From NCBI RefSeq assembly GCF_002933465.1, contig NZ_PSZE01000025.1, positions 1-64,000 on the forward strand: a stretch of 64,000 nucleotides of DNA. The letters run 5' to 3'. The position numbers and the translations under genes are program-made. This DNA is from Nocardia nova. Its GTDB lineage: Bacteria; Actinomycetota; Actinomycetes; Mycobacteriales; Mycobacteriaceae. The notes below the pieces were generated by a model. That model had not been told where the DNA came from, did not search any database, and saw nothing but the letters and a program-made list of their open reading frames with translations. Shown here one piece after another: positions 53,500-61,714 of the stretch (position 1 is the first letter of the stretch; each line of letters starts with the position of its first letter).

Positions 53500-54849
53500 T
53501 CAGGCGGTGAGCCGGTCGTCCTCACTGATGAACAGGGTCGCGACGACGCTGATCACCGCGGTCGCCACCAGATAACCGCATGCGAGCCACGGGGTTGTGC
53601 CGCCCGCCGCGATCAGCGCGGTGACGATCATGGGGGTGATGCCCGAGGCGTAGATCCCCGAGACCTGATAAACGAACGAGAGTCCGGTGTAGCGCACCTC
53701 GGGCGGGTACAGCCCCGCGTACAACGTGCCCTGCGCACCGTAGAACAGGGCGTGCGCGACACCGAACACCGCGGTGATCGCGATCGTGAAGACGACGATA
53801 TTGCCGGCCTCGAACAGTGCGAATACCGGATACACCAGCACGCCGTACGCGGCGATACCGGCGATATAGACCCGGCGCGGACCGAATGTGTCGGTCAGAT
53901 TCCCGGATACCGGAATGAGTGCGGCCATCACGACCGCGGCTATGGTGACCGCGAGCAGTACCGGGACCTGTTCGAAACCGAGATGCCCGGTCGCGAAACT
54001 GATCGCGAAGACGCCCCAGGTGTTGAACGCCGCGCCCTCGCCCCACCGCGAGAGCAGGCCGAGTACGGTGTTGCGCCGGGTGCGCGCGTTCCGGAACAGT
54101 TCGACCACAGGCACTTTCGAGATTCGATTGAGCCGGTCGATTTCCCGGAAGGCCGGCGTCTCGTCGATCTTCAGCCGCACCACCAGGCCGATAACCACGA
54201 GAACCACACTGGCGCCGAAGGCGATTCGCCAGCCGTAGTCGAGAAATGCCTGTTCGGTCAGGACCGAACGCAGCAGGGCGAAGACACCGGTGCCGAGCGC
54301 GAGGCCGAGCGCCAAGCCGATCTGCGGATAGCTGCCGAACCGGCCGACCTTCGTGAGGGGACTGTGTTCCACGGCCAGCAGTACCGCACCGGCCCATTCC
54401 CCGCCGAGTGCGAAACCCTGCAGAATTCGCAACGCCAGCAACAGAATCGGCGCCGCGATGCCGATTGCGGCGCTGGTCGGCAACACGCCCATCAGCGCGG
54501 TCGATCCGCCCATGATCGCCATGGTCAGTGCGAGAGTTCGTTTCCGCCCGATGCGGTCGCCGATATGGCCGAAAACCAATCCGCCGATCGGGCGCATCAC
54601 GAAACCGACCGCGAATGTCGCGAACGACAACATGGTTCCGACGAACGCGCTCGTATCCGGGAAGAACAGTTTGTTGAACACGATGCCCGCGGCGGTGGAA
54701 TAGAGGAAGAAGTCGTACCACTCCACCGTGGTGCCGATCAGGCTCGCCGCCACCGCGGTCCGGGTTTCGGCAAAGCCGAGATGCTCCGAATGAACCTCAT
54801 GCTGCCCTGCGGCGCGCGTACTCGCCGGCGCGGACTCCAGTACAGACAT
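53500..54849 (-). CDS. MFS metabolite/H+ symporter (MHS family)
   Basis: 449 aa with twelve predicted helices. The pattern GTTVEWYDFFLYSTAAGIVF near the N-terminus, GHIGDRIGRKRTLALTMAIM in loop 2-3 and LRILQGFALGGEWAGAVLLA in helix 4 are characteristic of the MHS branch (proline/betaine, shikimate, ketoglutarate uptake). ATG 54849 follows GGAAAGGGA. Same strand as the SDR, but the operator between them suggests separate control. Substrate unknown. Confidence 0.9.
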   Translation of the reverse strand: MSVLESAPASTRAAGQHEVHSEHLGFAETRTAVAASLIGTTVEWYDFFLYSTAAGIVFNKLFFPDTSAFVGTMLSFATFAVGFVMRPIGGLVFGHIGDRIGRKRTLALTMAIMGGSTALMGVLPTSAAIGIAAPILLLALRILQGFALGGEWAGAVLLAVEHSPLTKVGRFGSYPQIGLALGLALGTGVFALLRSVLTEQAFLDYGWRIAFGASVVLVVIGLVVRLKIDETPAFREIDRLNRISKVPVVELFRNARTRRNTVLGLLSRWGEGAAFNTWGVFAISFATGHLGFEQVPVLLAVTIAAVVMAALIPVSGNLTDTFGPRRVYIAGIAAYGVLVYPVFALFEAGNIVVFTIAITAVFGVAHALFYGAQGTLYAGLYPPEVRYTGLSFVYQVSGIYASGITPMIVTALIAAGGTTPWLACGYLVATAVISVVATLFISEDDRLTA

Positions 54850-55006
54850 GGGGTCCCTTTCCTTCCCGCCGTCGATTCGCCCCGTGACAGTAGGGCGAGC
54901 CGATCTCCGCGAAAAGGATTCGAATCAGCGAGATTCCAGCGGCGAGTATCGCGGCGGTCCGTTCCGGTCCGCGGTCGAGGGTCTTTCGCCTGGTCAGCCG
55001 GCGACG

Positions 55007-55172
55007 GTGGATGCCCAGGGCGGAGCTGCCGCCGGCGCGGTCGGGGTCGCGGTATTCGGCACGCTGGTGGCCGGTGACTTCCTCGACGACCTGCGGACGT
55101 CGCTGGTGATCGCCGTCCTCGTACTGCTCCTCGCCCGCGGTGGTCGGCGGGATATTCGTCCGGACCCGCTGA
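55007..55172 (+). pseudogene. 3' remnant of a DHA2-type MFS efflux gene, frameshifted
   Basis: The translation VDAQGGAAAGAVGVAVFGTL followed by DDLRTSLVIAVLVLLLA matches the last two helices of DHA2 (14-helix) drug-efflux pumps. After 55139 the similarity continues one base out of register as VVGGIFVRTR and then TGA (55170-55172), a normal end for such pumps. No start, no upstream pump sequence, and a frameshift: a degraded remnant. It happens to be in frame with dnaE2 for most of its length, which creates a misleading long ORF. Confidence 0.65.
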
Positions 55173-55223
55173 TCGCGGCGGGGCCACCTTCCCGAACGCT
55201 GTGCCCGCGAGTTAGCATCAGTA

Positions 55224-55239
55224 TCGAATATACGTTCGA
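55224..55239. promoter_or_regulatory. LexA (SOS) box upstream of dnaE2
   Basis: TCGAATATACGTTCGA, the exact reverse complement of the site before imuA' (47978-47993). It ends 22 bp before the dnaE2 ATG, so it overlaps the promoter or transcript start. Confidence 0.9.
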
Positions 55240-55261
55240 ACAGACGAAGGTGCGTGCGGAT

Positions 55262-58200
55262 ATGGGCTGGGGAAACGGCCCGCCCACCTGGGCGGAAATG
55301 GAGCGGGTGCTCTCCGGTCTGCCCGGGCGCGGGGCCACCCCGCCGGGTGACGGCGGGGACAGCCCGGCGTGGTCGCATACGCGCGGCGAATACCGGGCGG
55401 GGGCGCGGCCGGAGCCGAGCGGTCCGCTGGTGCCGTATGCGGAATTGCATACGCATTCGGCCTACAGCTTTCTCGACGGCGCCTGCCAACCCGAGGAGTT
55501 GGTGGAGGAGGCGGTGCGGCTGGGGCTCGAGGCGCTGGCGATCACCGATCACAACGGCTTCTACGGTGTGGTGCGGTTCGCCGAGGCCGCCGTGGAATGG
55601 GGGCTGCCGACGGTGTTCGGCGCCGAATTGTCGCTGGGTGAAACCCGCGAGGCGGCAACGATATTCGGCTCCGCTCCGATGGACGATTCGCAACCGCGCA
55701 CGGGGGAACCGGACCCGTCCGGACCACATCTGCTGGTGCTGGCGCGCGGGCAGGAGGGATATCGGCGGCTGTCGCGGGAAATGTCGGCGGCACATATGGT
55801 GGCCGGTGAGAAGGGAATCCTGCGCTACGACCTGGATCGGCTCGCCGCCGCCGCGGACGGGCACTGGCATATTCTCACCGGCTGCCGCAAAGGCCATGTG
55901 CGCCGGGCGCTGGAGCGGGGTGACGCCGAAGCGGAGGCGGCGCTGCGCCGGCTGATGGATCTGTTCGGCCGCGACCGGGTGAGCGTCGAACTCACTCACC
56001 ACGGAGTGCCCGACGACGACGAACGCAATGCCCGGTTGACCGCCCTCGCCACCCGGTTGGGCGTGCCGGTGATCGCCACGACCGCAGCGCATTTCGCCAC
56101 CCCGGCCCAGGGGCGCCGGGCGATGGCGCTGGCGGCGATCCGGGCGCGGTGCAGTCTGGACGACATCGACGGCTGGCTGCCACCCACCGGTGGCGCGCAT
56201 CTGCGGTCGGGTGCGGAAATGGCCCGGCTCTTCGCCGAATACCCGCAGGCGGTGGCCGGGGCGGTCGATCTGGCTCGCGCATGCGCCTTCGATCTGCGCT
56301 TGATCGCCCCCGAATTACCGCCGTTCGACGTGCCGCCCGGCCACGACGAGAATTCCTGGCTGCGTGAACTCACCCTCGCCGGAGCGCGGGATCGTTACGG
56401 CCCGCCGGAGGGAAATCTCGAGGCGTACCGGCAGATCGAACACGAACTACGGATCATCACCGAACTGAATTTCCCCGGCTACTTCCTTGTCGTACACGAT
56501 ATCGTCCACTTCTGCAAGCAGAACGACATTCTGTGCCAGGGCAGGGGGTCGGCGGCCAATTCCGCGGTCTGCTACGCGATCGGCATCACCAATGTGGATC
56601 CGGTCGCCAACGATCTGCTGTTCGAACGTTTCCTGGCGCCCGAACGCGACGGCCCGCCCGATATCGATCTCGATATCGAATCCGATCGCCGGGAGGAGGC
56701 GATCCAGCACGTCTACCGCAAGTACGGTCGCGAATACGCCGCTCAGGTGGCCAATGTGATCACCTATCGCGGCAAGTCCGCGGTGCGCGATGCCGCTCGC
56801 GCGCTGGGGTTCTCGCCCGGACAGCAGGACGCGTTCAGCAAGCAGGTGAGCCGATGGACCGGGGTGGCATCCGAAACACATACCGATATTCCGGACCGGG
56901 TCCTGGAACTGGCGGGCGAGATCGAGGGCCTGCCGCGACATCTCGGTATTCACTCCGGCGGCATGGTGATCTGCGATCGGCCGATCGCCGACGTCTGCCC
57001 GGTGGAGTGGGCGCGCATGCCGGGCCGCAGTGTGCTGCAGTGGGACAAGGACGATTGTGCCGCAGCGGGTCTGGTGAAATTCGATCTGCTCGGTCTGGGC
57101 ATGCTCTCGGCCCTGCACTACATGATCGATCTGGTGCGCGAGCACAAAGGTGAGATCGTCGAATTGCACGCCCTCGATCTCACCGAATCCGCCGTCTACG
57201 AGATGCTGGCGCGCGCGGATTCGGTGGGAGTGTTCCAGGTCGAGTCGCGCGCCCAGATGGCGACACTGCCGCGGCTGCGCCCGCGTGCCTTCTACGATCT
57301 CGTCGTGGAGGTCGCGCTGATCCGGCCCGGTCCCATTCAGGGCGGTTCCGTGCATCCCTATATCCGCCGGCGCAACGGCCGTGAGGAGGTGACGCTCGAC
57401 CATCCGGCGCTCGAGAGTTCGCTGGCCCGCACCCTCGGAATTCCGCTGTTCCAGGAACAACTCATGCAGATGGCGATCGATATCGCGGGTTTCACAGCCG
57501 CAGAGGCGGACCAGTTGCGCCGCGCGATGGGATCGAAACGGTCACCGCAGCGCATGGAGCGGCTGCGCGGCCGCTTCTATCAGGGCATGCGCGATCTGCA
57601 CGGAATCACCGGAGAGTTGGCCGATCGCATCTACGAGAAGATCTACGCCTTCGCGAATTTCGGTTTCCCGGAAAGTCATTCGCAGAGTTTCGCCGCGCTG
57701 GTGTTCTATTCGGCCTGGTTCAAACTGCATCATCCCGCGGCATTCTGCGCGGGGCTGCTGAACGCGCAGCCGATGGGTTTCTACTCTCCGCAGTCGCTGG
57801 TGGCCGACGCCCGCCGGCACGGGGTGGTGGTGCACGGGCCGGATATCAATCACAGCCTGGCCGGAGCGACGCTCGAGCAGCGCGGAACCCAGGTGCGGCT
57901 GGGCTTGTCCGCGGTCCGGCACATCGGTGACGAATTGGCCGAAAAGATCGTCGCCGCACGGTCTTGCGGTCCCTATCGATCGTTTCTGGATCTGACCGGG
58001 CGGGTCGAGTTGACGGTGCCGCAGGCCGAGGCCCTGGCCACCGCGGGTGCGCTCGGCAGCATCGAGTCCGCATCCGGACGCGGGCTCGACCGCCGGCAGG
58101 CGCTGTGGGCGGCCGGTGCGGCGGCGGGGGAGCGGGCGGATCGGCTGCCGGGGACCGGGGCGGTCACCGACGCACCGGCGCTGCCCGGGATGAGCGAACT

Positions 58201-58603
58201 GGAAATGGCGGCCGCCGATGTGTGGGCGACCGGTGTGTCGCCCGGTCGTTATCCCACCGAATTCCTGCGCCCACGGCTGGACGAACTCGGCGTGGTCGCC
58301 GCCGATCGGCTGCTCGCCGTGCCCGACGGGTCGAAGGTGCTGATCGGCGGTGCGGTGACGCACCGGCAGCGACCGGCCACCGCGTCCGGGGTCACCTTCA
58401 TCAATCTGGAGGACGAGACCGGCATGGTGAACGTGGTGTGTTCGGTGGGGCTGTGGCGCCGTTATCGGCGCATCGCCCAGGGCGCTCCCGCGCTGCTGAT
58501 CCGGGGGCGGGTGCAGAACGCCGAGGGCGTGGTGAGTGTGGTGGCGGAACATCTGCAGCGCATGGACCTGCGCATGGACTCGAAGTCGCGCGATTTCCGC
58601 TGA
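55262..58603 (+). CDS. dnaE2: Error-prone DNA polymerase III alpha subunit DnaE2 (ImuC)
   Basis: 1113 aa from ATG 55262; MGWGNGPPTWAEMERVLSGL matches the mycobacterial DnaE2 start. PHP domain (ELHTHSAYSFLDGA, His63/His65), polymerase active site PDIDLDIESDRR with Asp467 and Asp469, QGRGSAANSAVCYAIG, DLLGLGMLSALHY, helix-hairpin-helix region and OB domain near the end (VTHRQRPATASGVTFINLED). It ends KSRDFR without the tau-binding tail of DnaE1. It is the catalytic subunit of the SOS mutasome. The longer frame to 54848 passes through the pseudogene and LexA box and is rejected. Confidence 0.96.
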   Translation: MGWGNGPPTWAEMERVLSGLPGRGATPPGDGGDSPAWSHTRGEYRAGARPEPSGPLVPYAELHTHSAYSFLDGACQPEELVEEAVRLGLEALAITDHNGFYGVVRFAEAAVEWGLPTVFGAELSLGETREAATIFGSAPMDDSQPRTGEPDPSGPHLLVLARGQEGYRRLSREMSAAHMVAGEKGILRYDLDRLAAAADGHWHILTGCRKGHVRRALERGDAEAEAALRRLMDLFGRDRVSVELTHHGVPDDDERNARLTALATRLGVPVIATTAAHFATPAQGRRAMALAAIRARCSLDDIDGWLPPTGGAHLRSGAEMARLFAEYPQAVAGAVDLARACAFDLRLIAPELPPFDVPPGHDENSWLRELTLAGARDRYGPPEGNLEAYRQIEHELRIITELNFPGYFLVVHDIVHFCKQNDILCQGRGSAANSAVCYAIGITNVDPVANDLLFERFLAPERDGPPDIDLDIESDRREEAIQHVYRKYGREYAAQVANVITYRGKSAVRDAARALGFSPGQQDAFSKQVSRWTGVASETHTDIPDRVLELAGEIEGLPRHLGIHSGGMVICDRPIADVCPVEWARMPGRSVLQWDKDDCAAAGLVKFDLLGLGMLSALHYMIDLVREHKGEIVELHALDLTESAVYEMLARADSVGVFQVESRAQMATLPRLRPRAFYDLVVEVALIRPGPIQGGSVHPYIRRRNGREEVTLDHPALESSLARTLGIPLFQEQLMQMAIDIAGFTAAEADQLRRAMGSKRSPQRMERLRGRFYQGMRDLHGITGELADRIYEKIYAFANFGFPESHSQSFAALVFYSAWFKLHHPAAFCAGLLNAQPMGFYSPQSLVADARRHGVVVHGPDINHSLAGATLEQRGTQVRLGLSAVRHIGDELAEKIVAARSCGPYRSFLDLTGRVELTVPQAEALATAGALGSIESASGRGLDRRQALWAAGAAAGERADRLPGTGAVTDAPALPGMSELEMAAADVWATGVSPGRYPTEFLRPRLDELGVVAADRLLAVPDGSKVLIGGAVTHRQRPATASGVTFINLEDETGMVNVVCSVGLWRRYRRIAQGAPALLIRGRVQNAEGVVSVVAEHLQRMDLRMDSKSRDFR

Positions 58604-58652
58604 ACGGTCGCGGCTACGCTCGTCCCACCGACCGAACCTCGAGGAGTAGCAC

Positions 58653-58883
58653 GTGGCGACCGTGGTCCGCGCGACCATCAAACCCAACAGCCGCAAGGGC
58701 CCTCTCGTCGAAACCCTCGACGACGGCACCCTGCAGCTGTACGTGCGCGCCCCCGCGGTAGAAGGCAAGGCCAACAAGGCCGCGATCGAACTTCTCGCCC
58801 TGCACTACGGCGTACCCAAGTCGGCCGTCCACCTCACCGCGGGCGCCACCTCCCGCTTCAAACGCTTCGCGATCGACATCTGA
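58653..58883 (+). CDS. DUF167 (YggU) family protein
   Basis: 76 aa; TIKPNSRKGPLVE, APAVEGKANKAAIELLALHYGV and TAGATSRFKRFAID are the family pattern. GTG 58653 lies 8 nt after GAGGAG. Function unknown; widely conserved small protein. 49 bp after dnaE2. Confidence 0.9.
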   Translation: MATVVRATIKPNSRKGPLVETLDDGTLQLYVRAPAVEGKANKAAIELLALHYGVPKSAVHLTAGATSRFKRFAIDI

Positions 58884-58917
58884 GGCGTGCCGTTCGGCCG
58901 GTGGGCCTCGGGGGCGT

Positions 58918-59382
58918 CTACACGGCCCCCGGGAATCCCAGCTGCCGCCACGCCTCGTACACCGCGACCGCCGCGGCGTTGGACAGGTTCATCGACCGGC
59001 GGCCGGGCAGCATGGGGATGCGCAGCTGGCCGGTGATGTGGGGGTCGGCCAGTACGTCGGCCGGCAACCCGGTCGGTTCCGGACCGAACAGCAGGACGTC
59101 TCCGGCCCGGTAGGAGATATCGGTGTTGTACGTGGTGGCGTGCGTGGTGAAGGCGAAGACGCGCTCGGGACGCAGGGATTTCCATGCGGTGGAGAGGTTT
59201 TCGTGCACGGTGACCACCGCGAGATCGTGGTAGTCCAGTCCGGCGCGGCGCAGCTTCGGCTCCGACAGATCGAATCCGAGCGGCTCGATCAGATGCAGTT
59301 CGCATCCCGTGCCGGCCGCCAAACGGATCGCATTGCCCGTATTCGGGGGGATACGCGGTTCGAAGAACACCAGCTTGAGCAC
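58918..59382 (-). CDS. trmL: tRNA (cytidine(34)-2'-O)-methyltransferase TrmL
   Basis: 154-aa SPOUT methyltransferase: FEPRIPPNTGNAIRLAAGTG, HLIEPLGFDLSEPKLRRAGL, LLFGPEPTGLP and SMNLSNAAAVAVYEAWRQL form the knotted SAM site. It methylates the wobble base of leucine tRNAs in E. coli. GTG 59382 gives the canonical start (MLKLVFFEP); longer frames are Arg/Pro-rich. It corresponds to Rv3366 (SpoU-like). Confidence 0.92.
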   Translation of the reverse strand: MLKLVFFEPRIPPNTGNAIRLAAGTGCELHLIEPLGFDLSEPKLRRAGLDYHDLAVVTVHENLSTAWKSLRPERVFAFTTHATTYNTDISYRAGDVLLFGPEPTGLPADVLADPHITGQLRIPMLPGRRSMNLSNAAAVAVYEAWRQLGFPGAV

Positions 59383-59507
59383 ACCGAGACGGTACCGTCC
59401 GCCGGTGCGGGACCGGCCGCGGACCATGCCGGACCGGGCGCCGGCGGGGGAAGCGCCGGCACCCGCCACCGATCCGCCGGCAGTGCCGACATGCGAGAAT
59501 CGCAGCC

Positions 59508-59825
59508 GTGACCGACGTGCCGACCACCCACCCGCAGCATTCCAGCCCGGCGAGCCGCTTCTTCCAGGTTTATCTGCCGATGCTGCTGGTCGTGGTGGTA
59601 CTGCTGGTCGCGGTGGTCTTCGTGGCCCAGGACCGGTGGCGGCGTGGTGCGTTCTTCATCGGCGGGGCGACGCTGCTGGCGGCGGTGTTCCGGATGTGCC
59701 TGCCGACGGCCCGGGTGGGGCTGCTGGCGGTGCGTAGCCGCCCGTTCGACATCGGCGCCTACACCGTGCTGGGCGGCGCGATCATCGTGCTGGCGGCCAC
59801 CATCAGCAGCCTCGGCGTCGGCTGA
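59508..59825 (+). CDS. DUF3017 membrane protein
   Basis: 105 aa with three helices (YLPMLLVVVVLLVAVVFVAQ, FFIGGATLLAAVFRMCLP, YTVLGGAIIVLAATISSLG). The ALLAAVFRMCLPTARVGLLAVRSR-like centre is the DUF3017 signature, a family found near metX or folD in actinobacteria. GTG 59508. Convergent with metX (2 bp apart). Function unknown. Confidence 0.88.
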   Translation: MTDVPTTHPQHSSPASRFFQVYLPMLLVVVVLLVAVVFVAQDRWRRGAFFIGGATLLAAVFRMCLPTARVGLLAVRSRPFDIGAYTVLGGAIIVLAATISSLGVG

Positions 59826-59827
59826 AC

Positions 59828-60994
59828 TCAGGACGCGCGGGCGTCCTGCGTGGCGCGCGCCAACTCCATCGTCTGCTCCAGCAATTTGCCGATCGCCTCG
59901 ATCTCGGTGAGGAAACCGTCGTGGCCGTCGCGCGAATGCACGACTTCCAGGCCCTTGCAACCGGGGAGCAGATCGGCCAGTTCCTGCTGGGTCCGCAACG
60001 GATACAACCGGTCCGAGTCCACGCCGCCGACCACACACGGCACCGGGGTGGCGGCCAGCGCGGCCTCGATACCGCCGCGGCCGCGGCCGACGTCGTGCCG
60101 GTTCATGGCCTCGGTCAACAGCACGTAGGTCGCCGCGTCGAACCGCGCGACCAGCTTGTCGGCCTGATGCTCCAGATAACTCTGCACCGCGTAACGGCCA
60201 CCGTCCCAGGGATTTTCGTCACCCTGAGCGGTGTTGGCGAACCGATGGTCGAGTTCGAATTCGGTGCGGTAGGTCAGATGCGCGATCCGGCGTGCGATGC
60301 CCAGCCCGGCCTGCGGGCGGCGGCCGGTGCCGTGATAATTGCCGTCCTGCCAGTCCGGATCCGAGGTGATCGCGGCGATCTGGGTGGTCTGGGTGCCGAT
60401 CTGATCCGCGGTGGCGCGGGCGCCGACCGCCAGCACCAGGGCCGCGTCGACGCGATCGGGATAGCCGACCATCCATTCCAGCACTCGCATGCCACCCATC
60501 GAACCGCCGACCACCGCGGCGATGCGGGAGATGCCGAGCAGGTCCAGCAGCACCACTTCGGCGCTCACCTGGTCACGAATCGAAATCTCCGGAAAGCGTG
60601 CGCCCCAAGGCTTTCCGTCCGGCGCGAGGGACGAGGGACCGGTGCTGCCCTGGCAACCGCCCAGAACGTTGGTCGCGATCACGCACCAGTGATCGGTATC
60701 CAGTGCGGCGCCCGGTCCGACCAGTCCGTCCCACCAGCCCGGCAGGGCGTGCAGTTCGTCGGGCTGTCCGCAGACGTGTGAATCACCGGTCAGCGCGTGC
60801 TCGACCAGCACTATGTTGTCCAGGCCGGGGGCCAGTTCGCCCCAGCGCTGCACGGCCAGTTCGACACCGGGGACGACCGCCCCGTTCTCGAGCCGGACAT
60901 CGCCGATGCCGATGACGCCCACCGTGCCGTCCGGCGGCGGTAGCAGTGTCGTTGCGCCCGGGCGTGACGTGCTCGATTCGATACTCACGGTCAC
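59828..60994 (-). CDS. metX: Homoserine O-acetyltransferase
   Basis: About 388 aa; acetylates homoserine, the first step of methionine synthesis. Alpha/beta hydrolase fold with Ser nucleophile in VVGGSMGGMRVLEW, LGGCQGSTGPSSL, VGGVDSDRLYPLRTQ (Asp) and SRDGHDGF (His). GTG 60994 overlaps the stop of the short frame upstream (GTGA); GTG 60988 is the alternative. Regulated by the SAM-IV riboswitch 325 bp upstream, so expression should fall when S-adenosylmethionine is plentiful. The usual partner metY (Rv3340 type) is not adjacent. Confidence 0.94.
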   Translation of the reverse strand: MTVSIESSTSRPGATTLLPPPDGTVGVIGIGDVRLENGAVVPGVELAVQRWGELAPGLDNIVLVEHALTGDSHVCGQPDELHALPGWWDGLVGPGAALDTDHWCVIATNVLGGCQGSTGPSSLAPDGKPWGARFPEISIRDQVSAEVVLLDLLGISRIAAVVGGSMGGMRVLEWMVGYPDRVDAALVLAVGARATADQIGTQTTQIAAITSDPDWQDGNYHGTGRRPQAGLGIARRIAHLTYRTEFELDHRFANTAQGDENPWDGGRYAVQSYLEHQADKLVARFDAATYVLLTEAMNRHDVGRGRGGIEAALAATPVPCVVGGVDSDRLYPLRTQQELADLLPGCKGLEVVHSRDGHDGFLTEIEAIGKLLEQTMELARATQDARAS

Positions 60995-61275
60995 CGTGCC
61001 GTCACCACGTCGAGCTGGGCCAGGCCGTCTACTCCCAGGCCGTCGAGTCCCAGGCCGTCTACTCCCAGGCCGTCGAGTCCCATGGTCCGCATCGGCCCGC
61101 GGACCTGCCGGAACACGGCGCCGGAGGCCGCCGGGTCGGCGCACGGCGAGAGCGCACGCGTGGTCGAGGCGGTACGGAGGGTTGGGGCACACACATCCCC
61201 GATGGTAGCGATACGCCTGCGCCGCTCCGTCGCCTCCACACACTTGTCGACGGTGGGCACGGTGGACTCACTCAC
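60991..61275 (-). CDS. Short leader ORF with pentapeptide repeat, overlapping metX
   Basis: 94 codons from GTG 61275, which has AGGAG at 6 nt, to a TGA overlapping the metX GTG by two bases. N-terminus MSESTVPTVDKCVEATERR; C-terminal part contains GLDGL-GVDGL-GLDGL-GVDGL encoded by four 15-bp units. No family is recognised. Position between a riboswitch and metX, a good ribosome site and the overlap favour a translated leader or small protein that couples the riboswitch to metX. Sequence is low-complexity, so a real function for the peptide is uncertain. Confidence 0.55.
   Translation of the reverse strand: MSESTVPTVDKCVEATERRRRIATIGDVCAPTLRTASTTRALSPCADPAASGAVFRQVRGPMRTMGLDGLGVDGLGLDGLGVDGLAQLDVVTAR
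61021..61080. repeat. 15-bp x 4 minisatellite in the metX leader
   Basis: Four tandem 15-bp units alternate between two forms, CAGGCCGTCTACTCC and CAGGCCGTCGAGTCC, giving a 30-bp period repeated exactly twice. Multiples of three keep the short frame open. Repeat number is likely to vary between strains. Confidence 0.95.
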
Positions 61276-61318
61276 TTGTTGCTCCTGACAGTCGCGCTTG
61301 CCCTCGGCTTTCGAGAGC

Positions 61319-61402
61319 CCGGTCAATCACCCGGAGCACCCCACCGCGACTGGAGGGTTGCCGGCCAGCGAGCCGGGGCTTGGCGCTGGCACTCATGACC
61401 TG
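61319..61402 (-). ncRNA. SAM-IV riboswitch controlling metX
   Basis: Read on the - strand, the segment starts GGTCATGAGTGCCAGCG and continues through CCCCGGCTCGCTGGCCGGCAACCCTCC and GGTGGGGTGCTCCGGGTGATTGACC in pieces: the conserved core of the SAM-IV (SAM-I clan) aptamer. GGTCA (61400-61396) pairs with TGACC (61325-61321) as P1. SAM-IV riboswitches occur upstream of methionine genes in actinobacteria. A weak hairpin follows, and the ribosome site of the short ORF (61282-61286) is 35 nt beyond P1, suggesting translational control. Confidence 0.92.
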
Positions 61403-61714
61403 CCGTGGATGGTAACAATCGGTCATGACGGAGGCGAGGGTTGGGCTCGCTCGATTCGAGGCGGACATTCGCGGCGTTATGTCCGTTTCCCTGCCGGCTG
61501 GCCATCGGGCCGGCGTGACGTGAGTAGCTCTCAATGGGACCGCGCCTGTCAGTGAGACCCAGCGCACCAGTACGCTTGTCTTGTTTAGCACCAGGCGTCT
61601 CGTGGACAACGCGGGGCGTATACGTTGTCTGTTGAACAGCTGGGGTCCGCTCACAAGCGTGCTCGCCTGGCCGTGCAATGGGAGCACACCTTCCTTAGGA
61701 GGACACGAAGATCC

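Noticed and set aside
54848..55261. N-terminal extension of DnaE2
   Set aside because: The extension covers the pump remnant and the LexA box; the known family start is at 55262.
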